64,000 nt of DNA from Bradyrhizobiaceae bacterium Ga0074131 (GCA_001464035.1 LNEC01000007.1:62001-126000), one strand, 5' to 3'. Counted from the stretch's first letter, positions 54,815-62,616 are shown. A program made the numbers and translations. The notes: generated by a model not told the origin, from the letters alone.

Positions 54815-55600
54815 TCATCGGGACACGCTGCGGGTCACGCCCGGCGCCTTGTTGACCCTCTCCGCAACGAAGGCCGCGGCCTGTTCATTCAGATCATCGA
54901 TCATGGCCGCGAGCAGGACGTCGCCTTTGGCGCGTGTCGCCAGCGTCGGATCGCCGTAGCTGCCGGAACGGCTGTAGTTTGGCGAGGCCGCATCCGACGG
55001 CGTCAGCCGGCCCCTCACCTCTCGCGTCACCGCCGGGCTCGCCTCGGCGCGCGCCATGTCGACCAGATGCGGCGCGAGCGCGAGCATCAGGGATGTCTCG
55101 AGTTCGTCGGCGTGGCTGCCGTGACTTTGCCCGGCCAGTTCACTTGCGGCGCGGCGATATCGCGGCCCCTGGTGGATCCGCAAGTGCAGCACGTCGCCGC
55201 TATCGAGGCTTGCCAGGGCGCGCTCGACCGGGGCGAGCGTACTGATCCCGGTATCGAGCACGAGTACCGCGCGGCACCGGTGGTTGACGATCCCCGCGAC
55301 GATCTCATGCACCATGGCCTGGAACAGCGCCTCAGTCAGGCTTGCGCTTCCCGCATATTCGACGAAGGCGGGATAGTGTCCGTAAGTCACCGTCGGCCAG
55401 ATCAGTGCGTCGATATGATCCGCGATTCGGTCTGCCAGCCACTCGGCTTGAACACGGTCGGTGCCGAGAGGCAAATGCAATCCGTGTTGCTTGGCCGCGG
55501 AGCCGATCGGCAGAATGGCGCCCGCGCCACCGCCGATGCGCAGCGCCACTTCGTGCCACGTCATGCGCTCGATGGAATTGCGGTTGATGTGGGTGTCCAT
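54815..55600 (-). CDS. Creatininase-family protein with altered metal ligands
   Basis: Protein of 261 residues of the creatininase fold. LPIGSAAKQHGLHLPLGTD aligns with the family motif GSxEQHGxHLPxxTD: His39 and Asp48 are kept but Lys37 replaces the metal-binding Glu. The second motif, normally NGHGGN, reads LDTGISTLAPV, so its His is missing. GSHADELETSLMLAL keeps the later HAGExETS-like region. Members include creatininase and the mycofactocin peptidase MftE. It sits 11 bases after bufC and one base before the metalloprotease gene; a role in RiPP maturation is possible but the damaged metal site makes catalysis uncertain. Confidence 0.85.
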   Translation of the reverse strand: MDTHINRNSIERMTWHEVALRIGGGAGAILPIGSAAKQHGLHLPLGTDRVQAEWLADRIADHIDALIWPTVTYGHYPAFVEYAGSASLTEALFQAMVHEIVAGIVNHRCRAVLVLDTGISTLAPVERALASLDSGDVLHLRIHQGPRYRRAASELAGQSHGSHADELETSLMLALAPHLVDMARAEASPAVTREVRGRLTPSDAASPNYSRSGSYGDPTLATRAKGDVLLAAMIDDLNEQAAAFVAERVNKAPGVTRSVSR

Positions 55601-55611
55601 GCGTTCGGCTC

Positions 55612-56397
55612 CTAACCGCCGACGGATACGCCCGACAGCAGGCCCGATGTGATCCAGCCGTGCAGATAGCCGGCGCCGCGCGCCGCCGCGCCGTCGGGGT
55701 CGTCATAGGTCGCCAGCATCGAGCAGAGTACGCCGAATGGGATCCCGGCCGCCGCCTCGTCCCACATCATCGCCTCTTCGGTCGACAGATCCCGGAACAT
55801 CGGCGTCACATCCTGGCGCCATGCCAGCAAGCGAGCAGGCTCTTTCAGAGTGATCGCGTCCGGCGGATCCTCCTCCTTCCTGAGCGCCAGCCAGATCGCC
55901 GAGGCGTTGGTGACAAGGTCGAGCCGGCTCGCGGTGGGATGGGGCGAGAACGTGAGATCGTTCCATATCTCCGGTGCAAAACCGGCCATGTCCGTGAGTT
56001 CGACCACCGGACCGTCCGCGGCGTCGAACGCGTCGTTGAGCGCCTTTTCCAGCGCGGCGAGATCAGACAGCACCGGATGGTCGCTATAAGGCGCGGTCGT
56101 CCTCAAAAAATCCGGCAGCCCCTGCGAAAACCAGCGCAGGTTCGGATGGCTCGACGGCTTCGCCTTGACGTAGGCGTGCCCCATCTCGTCGAACATCTCG
56201 TCGCCGAGATAGCTGTGGAGCAGCGCGTGATCGTTGCGCATCGCCTCCACCAGCCGCGAGCCATAGGCAAAGCGATAGACCCCGTACAACGTCTCGCGCT
56301 TTTCGCTGGGGCCGTCGAGAATCTCGGCCAGAACGGTGTCGTCGCCCGCCAGGATGCCGCGCTGGAAATCACTTTGCTGCCGCGCGAAGTCGCTCAT
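55612..56397 (-). CDS. bufC: DUF2063 protein, BufC-like RiPP partner
   Basis: Protein of 261 residues of the DUF2063 (HvfC/BufC) family. The N-terminal domain starts FARQQSDFQRGILAGDD and contains LYGVYRFAYGSRLVEAMRND; the rest (DLAALEKALNDAFDAADGPV, then LTDMAGFAPEIWNDLTFSPH) is the usual second half. It is believed to bind and present the precursor peptide to the DUF692 enzyme. It overlaps bufB by four bases (ATGA), as in other clusters of this kind. Confidence 0.9.
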   Translation of the reverse strand: MSDFARQQSDFQRGILAGDDTVLAEILDGPSEKRETLYGVYRFAYGSRLVEAMRNDHALLHSYLGDEMFDEMGHAYVKAKPSSHPNLRWFSQGLPDFLRTTAPYSDHPVLSDLAALEKALNDAFDAADGPVVELTDMAGFAPEIWNDLTFSPHPTASRLDLVTNASAIWLALRKEEDPPDAITLKEPARLLAWRQDVTPMFRDLSTEEAMMWDEAAAGIPFGVLCSMLATYDDPDGAAARGAGYLHGWITSGLLSGVSVGG

Positions 56398-57302
56398 TCC
56401 GCATCCGCGCCCGCGGCCGGCAGCACCGCCTGCGCGATTTCGCGGGTCCGGTTGACCTCGACGATGAGTTCATCGAGCGGCGGGATGTTGTCGTCGCGCT
56501 CGATCATGGTCGAGACCCGACCGAAGCGCTTCAGGGCCGCGATGTAAAGGTTCCAGACGTCCTCGCACACCGGATGATCGTGGGTGTCGATGATGTGGGT
56601 GCCCATGTGGCTGTGGCCGGCCATATGAAACTGCACCACCCGGTCCGCCGGAATGCCATTGAGGAATGTGTGCGGGTCGTAGCCGTGATTGAACGCGCTC
56701 ACATAGACGTTGTTGACGTCGAACAGCAGCCAGCACCCGGAGCGGCGCGAGAGCTCGGCCAGGAATTCCCATTCCGTCATTTCGGAATTGTTGAACTGGA
56801 CATAGGTCGAGACATTTTCCAGCACGATGGCGCGGCCGAGGAAATCCTGCACCAGAAGAACCCGGCTGACGACGTGATCGAGCGCTTCCTGCGTGTAGGG
56901 GATCGGCAGGAGGTCGTGCAGATTCTTGCCGTGCACGCCGGTCCAGCACAGATGGTCTGAAACCCATTTCGGCTCGACGCGGCGGGCGAGGTCTTTCAGT
57001 CCCTGCAGATACTCGAAATTGGGCGGTGCGGTCGATGCGATCGACAGCGAGACGCCGTGCATGACCACCGGGTAGCGCTCGCGGATCCGGTCGAGCACCC
57101 GCAACGGCTGGCCGCCCGGCACCATGTAATTTTCACTGATGACCTCGAACCAGTCCACCGGGGGATTTCCGTCGAGAATCGCGTCGTAATGCTGCGCGCG
57201 AAGTCCCAGTCCGAAACCAAGGAAGGGCGGCTTGCCCGAGTTGACCGCGCGGCCGGCCGTGACCGCCGCCGGGAGCTTTGGCATTCTGCTTGCGACGTTC
57301 AT
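56394..57302 (-). CDS. bufB: DUF692 multinuclear non-haem iron enzyme, BufB-like
   Basis: MNIO (DUF692) TIM-barrel enzyme of 302 residues. Candidate iron ligands: His82 in VVMHGVSLSI, His117 in WVSDHLCWTG, Glu162 in IVLENVSTYVQF, Asp195 and Asn198 in LLFDVNNVYV, and the His cluster 226-243 (QFHMAGHSH, DTHDHPV). The family oxidises Cys in ribosomal peptides to oxazolone or thiooxazole groups. Start taken at 57302 (MNVASRM); the longer frame runs back through the precursor gene and is a shadow. It follows the second precursor after 128 bases that contain a hairpin. Confidence 0.93.
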   Translation of the reverse strand: MNVASRMPKLPAAVTAGRAVNSGKPPFLGFGLGLRAQHYDAILDGNPPVDWFEVISENYMVPGGQPLRVLDRIRERYPVVMHGVSLSIASTAPPNFEYLQGLKDLARRVEPKWVSDHLCWTGVHGKNLHDLLPIPYTQEALDHVVSRVLLVQDFLGRAIVLENVSTYVQFNNSEMTEWEFLAELSRRSGCWLLFDVNNVYVSAFNHGYDPHTFLNGIPADRVVQFHMAGHSHMGTHIIDTHDHPVCEDVWNLYIAALKRFGRVSTMIERDDNIPPLDELIVEVNRTREIAQAVLPAAGADAE

Positions 57303-57387
57303 TTCGTCTCCGCTCGAACTGGACCGCAAGCTGGCGCCGCACTCGGCTCCGAGGCCGAAGTCCCCGGCCAAATTATCATTGAATTGG

Positions 57388-57408
57388 GGCCCGGCATACT
57401 GCCGGGCC
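57388..57408 (-). other. RNA hairpin after the second bufA gene
   Basis: Perfect eight-base stem GGCCCGGC/GCCGGGCC with loop ATACT, 22 bases past the bufA stop and before bufB. No T-run follows, so it is more likely an attenuator or RNA-stabilising stem that keeps precursor levels above the enzyme than a full terminator. The same stem follows the other bufA at 57837. Confidence 0.75.
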
Positions 57409-57430
57409 ACCTTTTGCGGATCGAGCCCGG

Positions 57431-57688
57431 TCAGGAAGATTGGAACTTGCCCTTGGCGGCGGCGCACTTTTCCTTGGTCATCGACGAGAAGCCCTTGCCC
57501 TTGCAAGCATTCTGTCCCTTGCAGGCGTTCGAGGCGCTCTTGCAGGCGCTCTGGCCCTTGCAGGAATTGGCGCCGACGCATTGGCCTTCGCCGGCCGCGT
57601 AGGCAACGGTCGACATGGTAGCACCGGCCAGGAACAGGGTGGCTGCGGCGGCGGCAAGCGTGGCGCCGGACTTGGAAACTATCTTCAT
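57431..57688 (-). CDS. bufA: Bufferin-type Cys-rich precursor peptide, copy 2
   Basis: Small exported protein of 85 residues. It begins MKIVSKSGATLAAAAATLFL and has a signal peptide ending near AYAAG. The mature part has six Cys with spacings x5, x5, x6, x5, x13 (QCVGANSCKGQSACKSASNA, CKGQNACKG, KEKC). This is the BufA1 pattern: Sec-exported RiPP precursors whose Cys are modified by the DUF692 enzyme and which bind copper. Start at 57688 has GGAGATG before it. About two thirds identical to the copy at 57883. Confidence 0.9.
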   Translation of the reverse strand: MKIVSKSGATLAAAAATLFLAGATMSTVAYAAGEGQCVGANSCKGQSACKSASNACKGQNACKGKGFSSMTKEKCAAAKGKFQSS

Positions 57689-57769
57689 GAACATCTCCTC
57701 CAGAAGGGTTTGACGGTGCAACGCCCGAAGCCTCGAAATTCTCGACCCTCGGATGCACCCGACGATAAT

Positions 57770-57794
57770 TACGCTGCGAATTCGATTAGGTTAC
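57770..57794 (-). promoter_or_regulatory. Candidate ECF sigma promoter before bufA copy 2
   Basis: On the minus strand GTAACC (57794-57789), 15 bases, then CGTA (57773-57770), about 80 bases before the start codon. The pair resembles the GTAACC / CGAA-CGTA elements used by SigF/EcfF-type sigma factors that control such operons in Caulobacter and relatives. The spacer is one base shorter than in the first copy. Confidence 0.4.
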
Positions 57795-57836
57795 GCGGCC
57801 GATCAGGTTTATTTGCCGGCCGGCTGATTTTATCGA

Positions 57837-57860
57837 GGCCCGGCAGATTCACGCCGGGCC
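57837..57860 (-). other. RNA hairpin after the first bufA gene
   Basis: Same stem GGCCCGGC/GCCGGGCC as at 57388 with an eight-base loop, 22 bases past the stop of the first bufA. It shows that the duplication copied gene and hairpin together. Confidence 0.75.
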
Positions 57861-57882
57861 CCGCTCGCTGCGATCGGGAAAG

Positions 57883-58146
57883 TTAGCTCTTGACGAACTT
57901 GCCGCCGACCGACGCGCATTTCTTGTCGGACATCACGGAAAAGCCCTGGCCCTTGCAGGCGTTCAGGCCCTTGCAGGCATTCGACGCGCTCTTGCAGGCG
58001 CTCTGGCCCTTGCAAGCGTTGGCGTTAAGGCATTGCCCGGAGGCGGCATTCGCGCCGGTCGATATCGTCGACGCTGCAGCCCCTGCCAGGAACAGGGCGG
58101 CGGCGGCGGCGGCAAGCGTGGCACCGGATTTGGATTGCAACTTCAT
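57883..58146 (-). CDS. bufA: Bufferin-type Cys-rich precursor peptide, copy 1
   Basis: Small exported protein of 87 residues: signal peptide MKLQSKSGATLAAAAAALFL, then GAAASTISTGANA and a mature part with six Cys in the same spacing as the second copy (GQCLNANACKGQSACKSASN, ACKGLNACKG, DKKC). The CKGQSACKSASNACKG core is identical between the two. Start at 58146 follows GAGGAG. First gene of the minus-strand buf operon; 238 bases separate it from doxX, enough for its own promoter. Confidence 0.9.
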   Translation of the reverse strand: MKLQSKSGATLAAAAAALFLAGAAASTISTGANAASGQCLNANACKGQSACKSASNACKGLNACKGQGFSVMSDKKCASVGGKFVKS

Positions 58147-58308
58147 GACGGTCTCCTCGGTGGCGGTTGGAAATTCTACGCCGCGAGCATCCGGCGATCG
58201 CGTGATCAGCGAACGGCACGAAGCGCTGAAGTATTGGATACCCATCCGATCGCGGCGGCTTCGCAGCAGCCCTCAGCTGCCGCGATCGGAATGCTTATCC
58301 ACATCAGG

Positions 58309-58334
58309 TACGGGTTACCGAGCGATTTGGTTAC
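58309..58334 (-). promoter_or_regulatory. Candidate ECF sigma promoter before bufA copy 1
   Basis: GTAACC (58334-58329), 16 bases, CGTA (58312-58309) on the minus strand. A second GTAACC (58318-58313) lies inside the spacer. The start would be near 58300, giving a leader of about 155 bases. No sigma factor or anti-sigma gene is in the window, so the regulator would act from elsewhere. Confidence 0.45.
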
Positions 58335-58384
58335 GGCGTATCAAAACTATATTTTGCTTGCTTCAGCGCGCTCAGGCTCGATCG

Positions 58385-58849
58385 TCAGGTCGACTCGTCG
58401 CGATGACCGGCCGCGTTGACCAGCAGCCGGTCCAGCGAGGCCGCGCCGGGGCCTGCGATGGCCAGCCACATGAAGGCGGCGAAGTAAGTGGCTTCCTCGA
58501 ATCCGAGCATCGTCTCCAGCGAATCGACGGCCCCCCATTTCGCAGCCTTGATGGCGACGACCATGACCACAGCCAGCATCGCCGCGGGAATTCGGGCGAA
58601 CAGGCCCAGGATCAGCATGGCGCCGCCCAAACATTCCACAGCCGAGACGAAGGGCGTCAGGATCTGCGGAAAGGGAATGCCCCATTCGGCGAAGTTCTCG
58701 ATCATCATCGGCAGGTTGTTGAGCTTGGTCCAGCCCGTCAACATGAAGACGTAGCCGACGATCAAGCGCATGATCAGGGGACCGACCCAGGCGAAGTGAG
58801 AAGCAAGGCGCGCCGGCAAGAGGACGAGTAGATCGACGACGAAGTTCAT
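58385..58849 (-). CDS. DoxX family membrane protein
   Basis: Membrane protein of 154 residues with four hydrophobic segments (LIMRLIVGYVFMLTGWTKL, FVSAVECLGGAMLILGLF, PAAMLAVVMVVAIKAAKWG, ATYFAAFMWLAIAG). DoxX proteins are frequent in DUF692/DUF2063 clusters (BufD/GigD in Caulobacter); they are thought to act in thiol or quinone-linked redox at the membrane. It lies upstream of bufA on the same strand and could be transcribed into it. Confidence 0.9.
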   Translation of the reverse strand: MNFVVDLLVLLPARLASHFAWVGPLIMRLIVGYVFMLTGWTKLNNLPMMIENFAEWGIPFPQILTPFVSAVECLGGAMLILGLFARIPAAMLAVVMVVAIKAAKWGAVDSLETMLGFEEATYFAAFMWLAIAGPGAASLDRLLVNAAGHRDEST

Positions 58850-58996
58850 GGTATGCCCCCTTTGGATATGGCGGTTACGGCACGAATGCTCGGCAACTTC
58901 ATCAAGCCGGGCGCGCGGCAGCGCAGGCCGCGGGGCGGAATTCCCGCACCCAAACCACGGAAGTTTCGTTACGGCAGGAACTGTTGTTACGCCGCC

Positions 58997-59731
58997 CTAG
59001 CCGAAATTCTGCAGGCTCGGAAACGTCTCCAGCAGCCAGATGCTGACGCCCGTGACCGCGCCGGTGAGAAAGCCGATGCCGGTGATGACCAGCAGCACGC
59101 CCATCGCCCGCTCGACGCCGGGCAGATACCGCTTCATCCGCGCAAACAGCGACGAGAACTGTTCGACCATGAACGCCGCGAGCAGGAAGGGAATCCCGAG
59201 CCCGGCGGAATAGACCGCGAGCAGGCCTGCTCCCTTCGCCACCGTCGCCTCGGCGGCCGCGACCGACAGGATGGCGGCGAGGATCGGGCCGATGCAGGGC
59301 GTCCAGCCGAACGCAAAGGCCAATCCCATCACGTAGGCGCCCCACAGACCCACCGGCTTCGGAATCGGCAGCCGCCCCTCCCGCATCAGGAAGCCGATCC
59401 GGGTCAGCCCGAGAAAATGCAGCCCCATGACGATGATGACGACGCCGGCGACGATCGACAGCTCCGCCGACCAGGCGCGGATCAGGCCGCCGATCAGCGA
59501 GGCGCTGGCGCCGAGCGCCACGAACACGGTGGAGAAGCCGAGCACGAACATGCCGGCCGAAATCATCACGGCGCGCCTGGAGGCCGATTTCGTCTCGTCA
59601 TTGGCGACATGCTCGATGGTCGCGCCGGTGAGATAGATCAGATAGGGCGGCACCAGCGGCAGCACGCAGGGCGACAGGAAGCTGACCAGACCGGCCAGCA
59701 GCGCCGCGGGGATCGAAACATCGTGAATCAT
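58997..59731 (-). CDS. ccdA: Cytochrome c biogenesis/thiol-reducing transmembrane protein CcdA
   Basis: Membrane protein of 244 residues with six hydrophobic segments. The redox Cys pair is in place: Cys22 in FLSPCVLPLVPPYL and Cys146 in FGWTPCIGPILA. CcdA moves reducing power from cytoplasmic thioredoxin to periplasmic proteins, usually for haem attachment. Beside a gene cluster exporting Cys-rich peptides, it could also keep their thiols reduced. Start at 59731 (MIHDVSIPA). Gap to doxX (58850-58996) is 147 bases with repeated GTTACG/GTTAC motifs. Confidence 0.92.
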   Translation of the reverse strand: MIHDVSIPAALLAGLVSFLSPCVLPLVPPYLIYLTGATIEHVANDETKSASRRAVMISAGMFVLGFSTVFVALGASASLIGGLIRAWSAELSIVAGVVIIVMGLHFLGLTRIGFLMREGRLPIPKPVGLWGAYVMGLAFAFGWTPCIGPILAAILSVAAAEATVAKGAGLLAVYSAGLGIPFLLAAFMVEQFSSLFARMKRYLPGVERAMGVLLVITGIGFLTGAVTGVSIWLLETFPSLQNFG

Positions 59732-59895
59732 GCCGTCATCGCCATCATGGTTGATAGGCCGGAGCGAGGTTCCAGCCCTGGTCCCGGTTCATTGCGTGCG
59801 GCTCCCGCGGCAGCGATCGCCGCGGCGGCGAAGGAAACCGGTCCATGTCTAGCATCTCTGTGAGCGCTGCAAGCACCCGAACGCCGCTGTGCCAC

Positions 59896-61158
59896 TCACT
59901 TTTCGGTCAGGACGCGAAAATTCTCGATCAGCCGCAGCAGAACGCGCGCGCCGGCGTCGACGTCGGCAGGATCGACATGCTCGTCCGGATGATGGCTGAT
60001 GCCGCCGCGGCACCGCACGAATAACATAGCGACGTCGGCGACGTCGATCATCGCCATCCCGTCATGGCCAGCCCCGCTGGGCAGTTCGAAGACGCGGTAG
60101 CCTTCGCCGGCGATGGCGTCCGCCACCTGGCGCTTGAGCCACGGCGCGCACGGCACAGTGCGGTTCTCATGGGTGACGTCGAGTTGCAGTAACAGCTTGC
60201 GGCGGTTGGCGATGCTTTCGATTCGCCGGACGGTATCGGCGACGGCGAGGTTGCGGTGCGCATCGGTGGGCGCGCGAATATCGATGGTGAACGACACCTG
60301 GCCGGGGATGACATTGGTGGCGCCGGGCGTCGCATGGATGCACCCGACCGTCCCGACCAGTCCGCCGTCGTCGGTCCGGCAAGACGCCTCGATGGCGGAA
60401 ATGCATTCCGCTGCGCCGGCCAGCGCGTCCCGCCGCAGCAGCATCGGCACCGTGCCGGCATGGCCAGCCACCCCGGTCAGGCTAGCCGCGAGCCGTGTCG
60501 CGCCCGTGATCGCGGTCACGACTCCGACCGGCAGGCCCTCGGATTCCAGCACCGGGCCCTGCTCGATGTGGAGTTCGACATAGGCCAGCAATTCGTTGCG
60601 GGCCCGTGCGGCCGTCCCGATCTGGTCGGGGTCGAGACCGAATTCCGTAAGCGCATCGCGCATCGGCAGTCCGGCGCTGTCCCTGACACCGAGCACGCCT
60701 TGGTCGAACCTGCCTGCGATCGCACGGCTGCCCAGCAGGGTCGACGCGAACCGCACGCCTTCCTCATCGGCAAACCCGGTCACCTCGACCGCGAACGGCA
60801 GTCTCTTGCCGCGCCGGTGCAAATCCGCGACGCAGCAAATCGCCGTGATGAGGCCGAGCGGCCCGTCCCATCTGCCGGCGTCGCGCACGGTGTCGTAGTG
60901 CGAGCCTAGCATCAGGCAGGGCAGGCCCTCATTCTGGCCTTCGTAACGTCCGCAGACGTTGCCGATGGCGTCGAGATGGGCGGCCATGCCGGCGTCCCGC
61001 ATCCACGACAGCAGCAGATCGGCCGCGGCACGGTGCTCGGGGCTGAGAAAGGTCCGCGTCAGGTGACCCGGGGCCTCGGAGATGGCGCCGAGCGCGTCGA
61101 TCCGGCGGACGATTTCCCGTCCAAGGTCGCTGACGCCAGCGGCTCCCGGCCCGATCAC
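59896..61158 (-). CDS. allC: Allantoate amidohydrolase / M20 family amidase
   Basis: Zinc peptidase-like hydrolase of 420 residues. Metal ligands: His in LMLGSHYDTVRDAGRWDGPL (H and D), Glu pair in GFADEEGVRF, His in LHIEQGPVLESEG (third region) and a terminal His in GGISHHPDE. GTG start at 61158, with GTGA overlapping the puuE stop; upstream residues in the longer frame are Arg-rich shadow. Hydrolyses allantoate to ureidoglycine with ammonia release. N-carbamoyl-amino-acid hydrolase is an alternative in the same family, but the neighbour allantoinase supports allantoate. Confidence 0.9.
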   Translation of the reverse strand: MIGPGAAGVSDLGREIVRRIDALGAISEAPGHLTRTFLSPEHRAAADLLLSWMRDAGMAAHLDAIGNVCGRYEGQNEGLPCLMLGSHYDTVRDAGRWDGPLGLITAICCVADLHRRGKRLPFAVEVTGFADEEGVRFASTLLGSRAIAGRFDQGVLGVRDSAGLPMRDALTEFGLDPDQIGTAARARNELLAYVELHIEQGPVLESEGLPVGVVTAITGATRLAASLTGVAGHAGTVPMLLRRDALAGAAECISAIEASCRTDDGGLVGTVGCIHATPGATNVIPGQVSFTIDIRAPTDAHRNLAVADTVRRIESIANRRKLLLQLDVTHENRTVPCAPWLKRQVADAIAGEGYRVFELPSGAGHDGMAMIDVADVAMLFVRCRGGISHHPDEHVDPADVDAGARVLLRLIENFRVLTEK

Positions 61159-62096
61159 GGCGAGCCGATGTAGGGCGCGCCATCGGCGAGATGCGCCAGA
61201 TTGGCGTGCCAGTGCTGCGCGATCTGCAGCCGGGTCGGCACCCACACCCTGTCGTGGCTTGAAATGTAATCGAGGAAGCGCAGCAGCGAGGCCGCCCTTC
61301 CCGGCCGGCCGGCAATCCGGCAGTGCAGGCCTACCGACATCATCTTCGGCGAGTTAGCGCCCTCGGCGTAGAGCACGTCAAAGCTGTCCCTGAGATAGGT
61401 GAAAAACTGATCACCGTCCCCGAACCCCTGGGCGTTGACGAAACGCATATCGTTGGCGTCGAGGCTGTAGGGAATGACGAGATGCGGCCCCGCCGCGCCA
61501 TTGACCCAATAAGGCAGATCGTCGGCGTAGGAGTCGCAGGAATACAGGAAACCGCCCGCCTCCATCACCAGCCGCAGCGTGTTGATGGAGGACCGTCCGG
61601 TGTACCAGCCGAATGGCCGCTGCCCAGTGACATCGGTGTGAATGCGGATCGCCTCCGCAATGGTCGCCCGCTCCTCCGCCTCCGGCATATCCCTGTGCTC
61701 GATCCATTTCAGACTGTGGCTGGCGATGTCCCATTGGGCCTCGTTCATCGCCGCGACGATTTCGGGGGTACGACGCAGCGCGGTCGCGACCCCGAACACG
61801 GTGGCCGGCACGCCGCGCTCGGTAAACATCCGCCACAGCCGCCAGAAGCCGGCGCGGGAGCCATATTCGAACATCGACTCGATGTTGGCGTGGCGCTGTC
61901 CCGGCCAGGGCTGCGCGCCGAGCACATCGGACAGAAAGGCTTCCGAGGCCGGATCGCCATGGAGGATATTGTTCTCGCCGCCCTCCTCGAAATTAACCAC
62001 GAACTGCACCGCTATCCGGGCGCCGTCAGGCCATAGGGGATTCGGCGGGTGGCGGCCATAGCCGCCGAGATCGCGGGGATATTCGGCGTTCGCCAT
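61155..62096 (-). CDS. puuE: Allantoinase PuuE (polysaccharide deacetylase family)
   Basis: Protein of 313 residues of the metal-independent PuuE allantoinase family. PRDLGGYGRHPPNPLWPDGA at the start and VVNFEEGGENNILHGD (residues E-E-G-x-E) are diagnostic, as is NIESMFEYGSRAGFWRL. Later IASHSLKWIEHRDM has the deacetylase-type H-S-x-x-W variant. It opens the allantoin ring to allantoate, which AllC then uses. Starts directly after the stop of the DUF3830 gene (TGA-ATG adjacent) and overlaps allC. Confidence 0.93.
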   Translation of the reverse strand: MANAEYPRDLGGYGRHPPNPLWPDGARIAVQFVVNFEEGGENNILHGDPASEAFLSDVLGAQPWPGQRHANIESMFEYGSRAGFWRLWRMFTERGVPATVFGVATALRRTPEIVAAMNEAQWDIASHSLKWIEHRDMPEAEERATIAEAIRIHTDVTGQRPFGWYTGRSSINTLRLVMEAGGFLYSCDSYADDLPYWVNGAAGPHLVIPYSLDANDMRFVNAQGFGDGDQFFTYLRDSFDVLYAEGANSPKMMSVGLHCRIAGRPGRAASLLRFLDYISSHDRVWVPTRLQIAQHWHANLAHLADGAPYIGSP

Positions 62097-62513
62097 TCAA
62101 GCCACCTCGAACCGAACCTTCTGCGCACCGTTCCAGAGCACGGTCTTGCCGAGCTCCGGCAACCGATCGAGCCCGGAGGTCAATGTCATAAAGTGGTTTC
62201 CGGCGAGCTGGCCCATCTTGCTGGCGAAGTGCACCCCGCCATAGGCCAGCAGAATCTCGGTTTCGCTGATGCCGCCGGGGTAAAGGATGACCTGGCCCGG
62301 CGCGGGATAGCTAGTGTGGTTCTCATAGCCGACGCCGAAATCGAGATCGCCAAGGGGAAGCCAGACCGCCTCGCCGCTCCAGCGGACATGAACCATCTGG
62401 CCCTCGAACGGCATCGTGCGGCGGAACGCGGCGCAGGTCTTGGGCGCCAGGTGATCTTCGAAACGAGCCTCGAAAGTGAAGTCGCCGGCGCGGACAATGA
62501 GTTGGCTCATCAA
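62097..62513 (-). CDS. DUF3830 family protein
   Basis: Protein of 138 residues of DUF3830, a cyclophilin-like beta-barrel family (VRAGDFTFEARFEDHLAPKT, GYENHTSYPAPGQVILYPGG, GNHFMTLTSGLDRLPELG). Frequently linked to amidohydrolases and purine or ureide genes; no enzymatic role known to me. First gene of the three-gene ureide operon. It starts ATGATG; either Met could be used. Confidence 0.88.
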   Translation of the reverse strand: MMSQLIVRAGDFTFEARFEDHLAPKTCAAFRRTMPFEGQMVHVRWSGEAVWLPLGDLDFGVGYENHTSYPAPGQVILYPGGISETEILLAYGGVHFASKMGQLAGNHFMTLTSGLDRLPELGKTVLWNGAQKVRFEVA

Positions 62514-62616
62514 TGGCTTCCCTGTTCCTCATGCTGAGGATCAGATTGCAGCCACCGGGCGATCAGGCAAGATTATTCTGGTCGCGCGCGGAATAACCGC
62601 CCCGCAAACCGCAATG

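Noticed and set aside
57303..57758. A 454-residue BufB fused to a precursor-like N-terminus
   Set aside because: The extension is a shifted reading of the bufA gene (on the same strand). The ATG at 57302 gives the normal DUF692 length.
58873..58878. GTAACC before doxX as a third ECF promoter
   Set aside because: No CGAA/CGTA follows at 15-17 bases and the start codon is too close.
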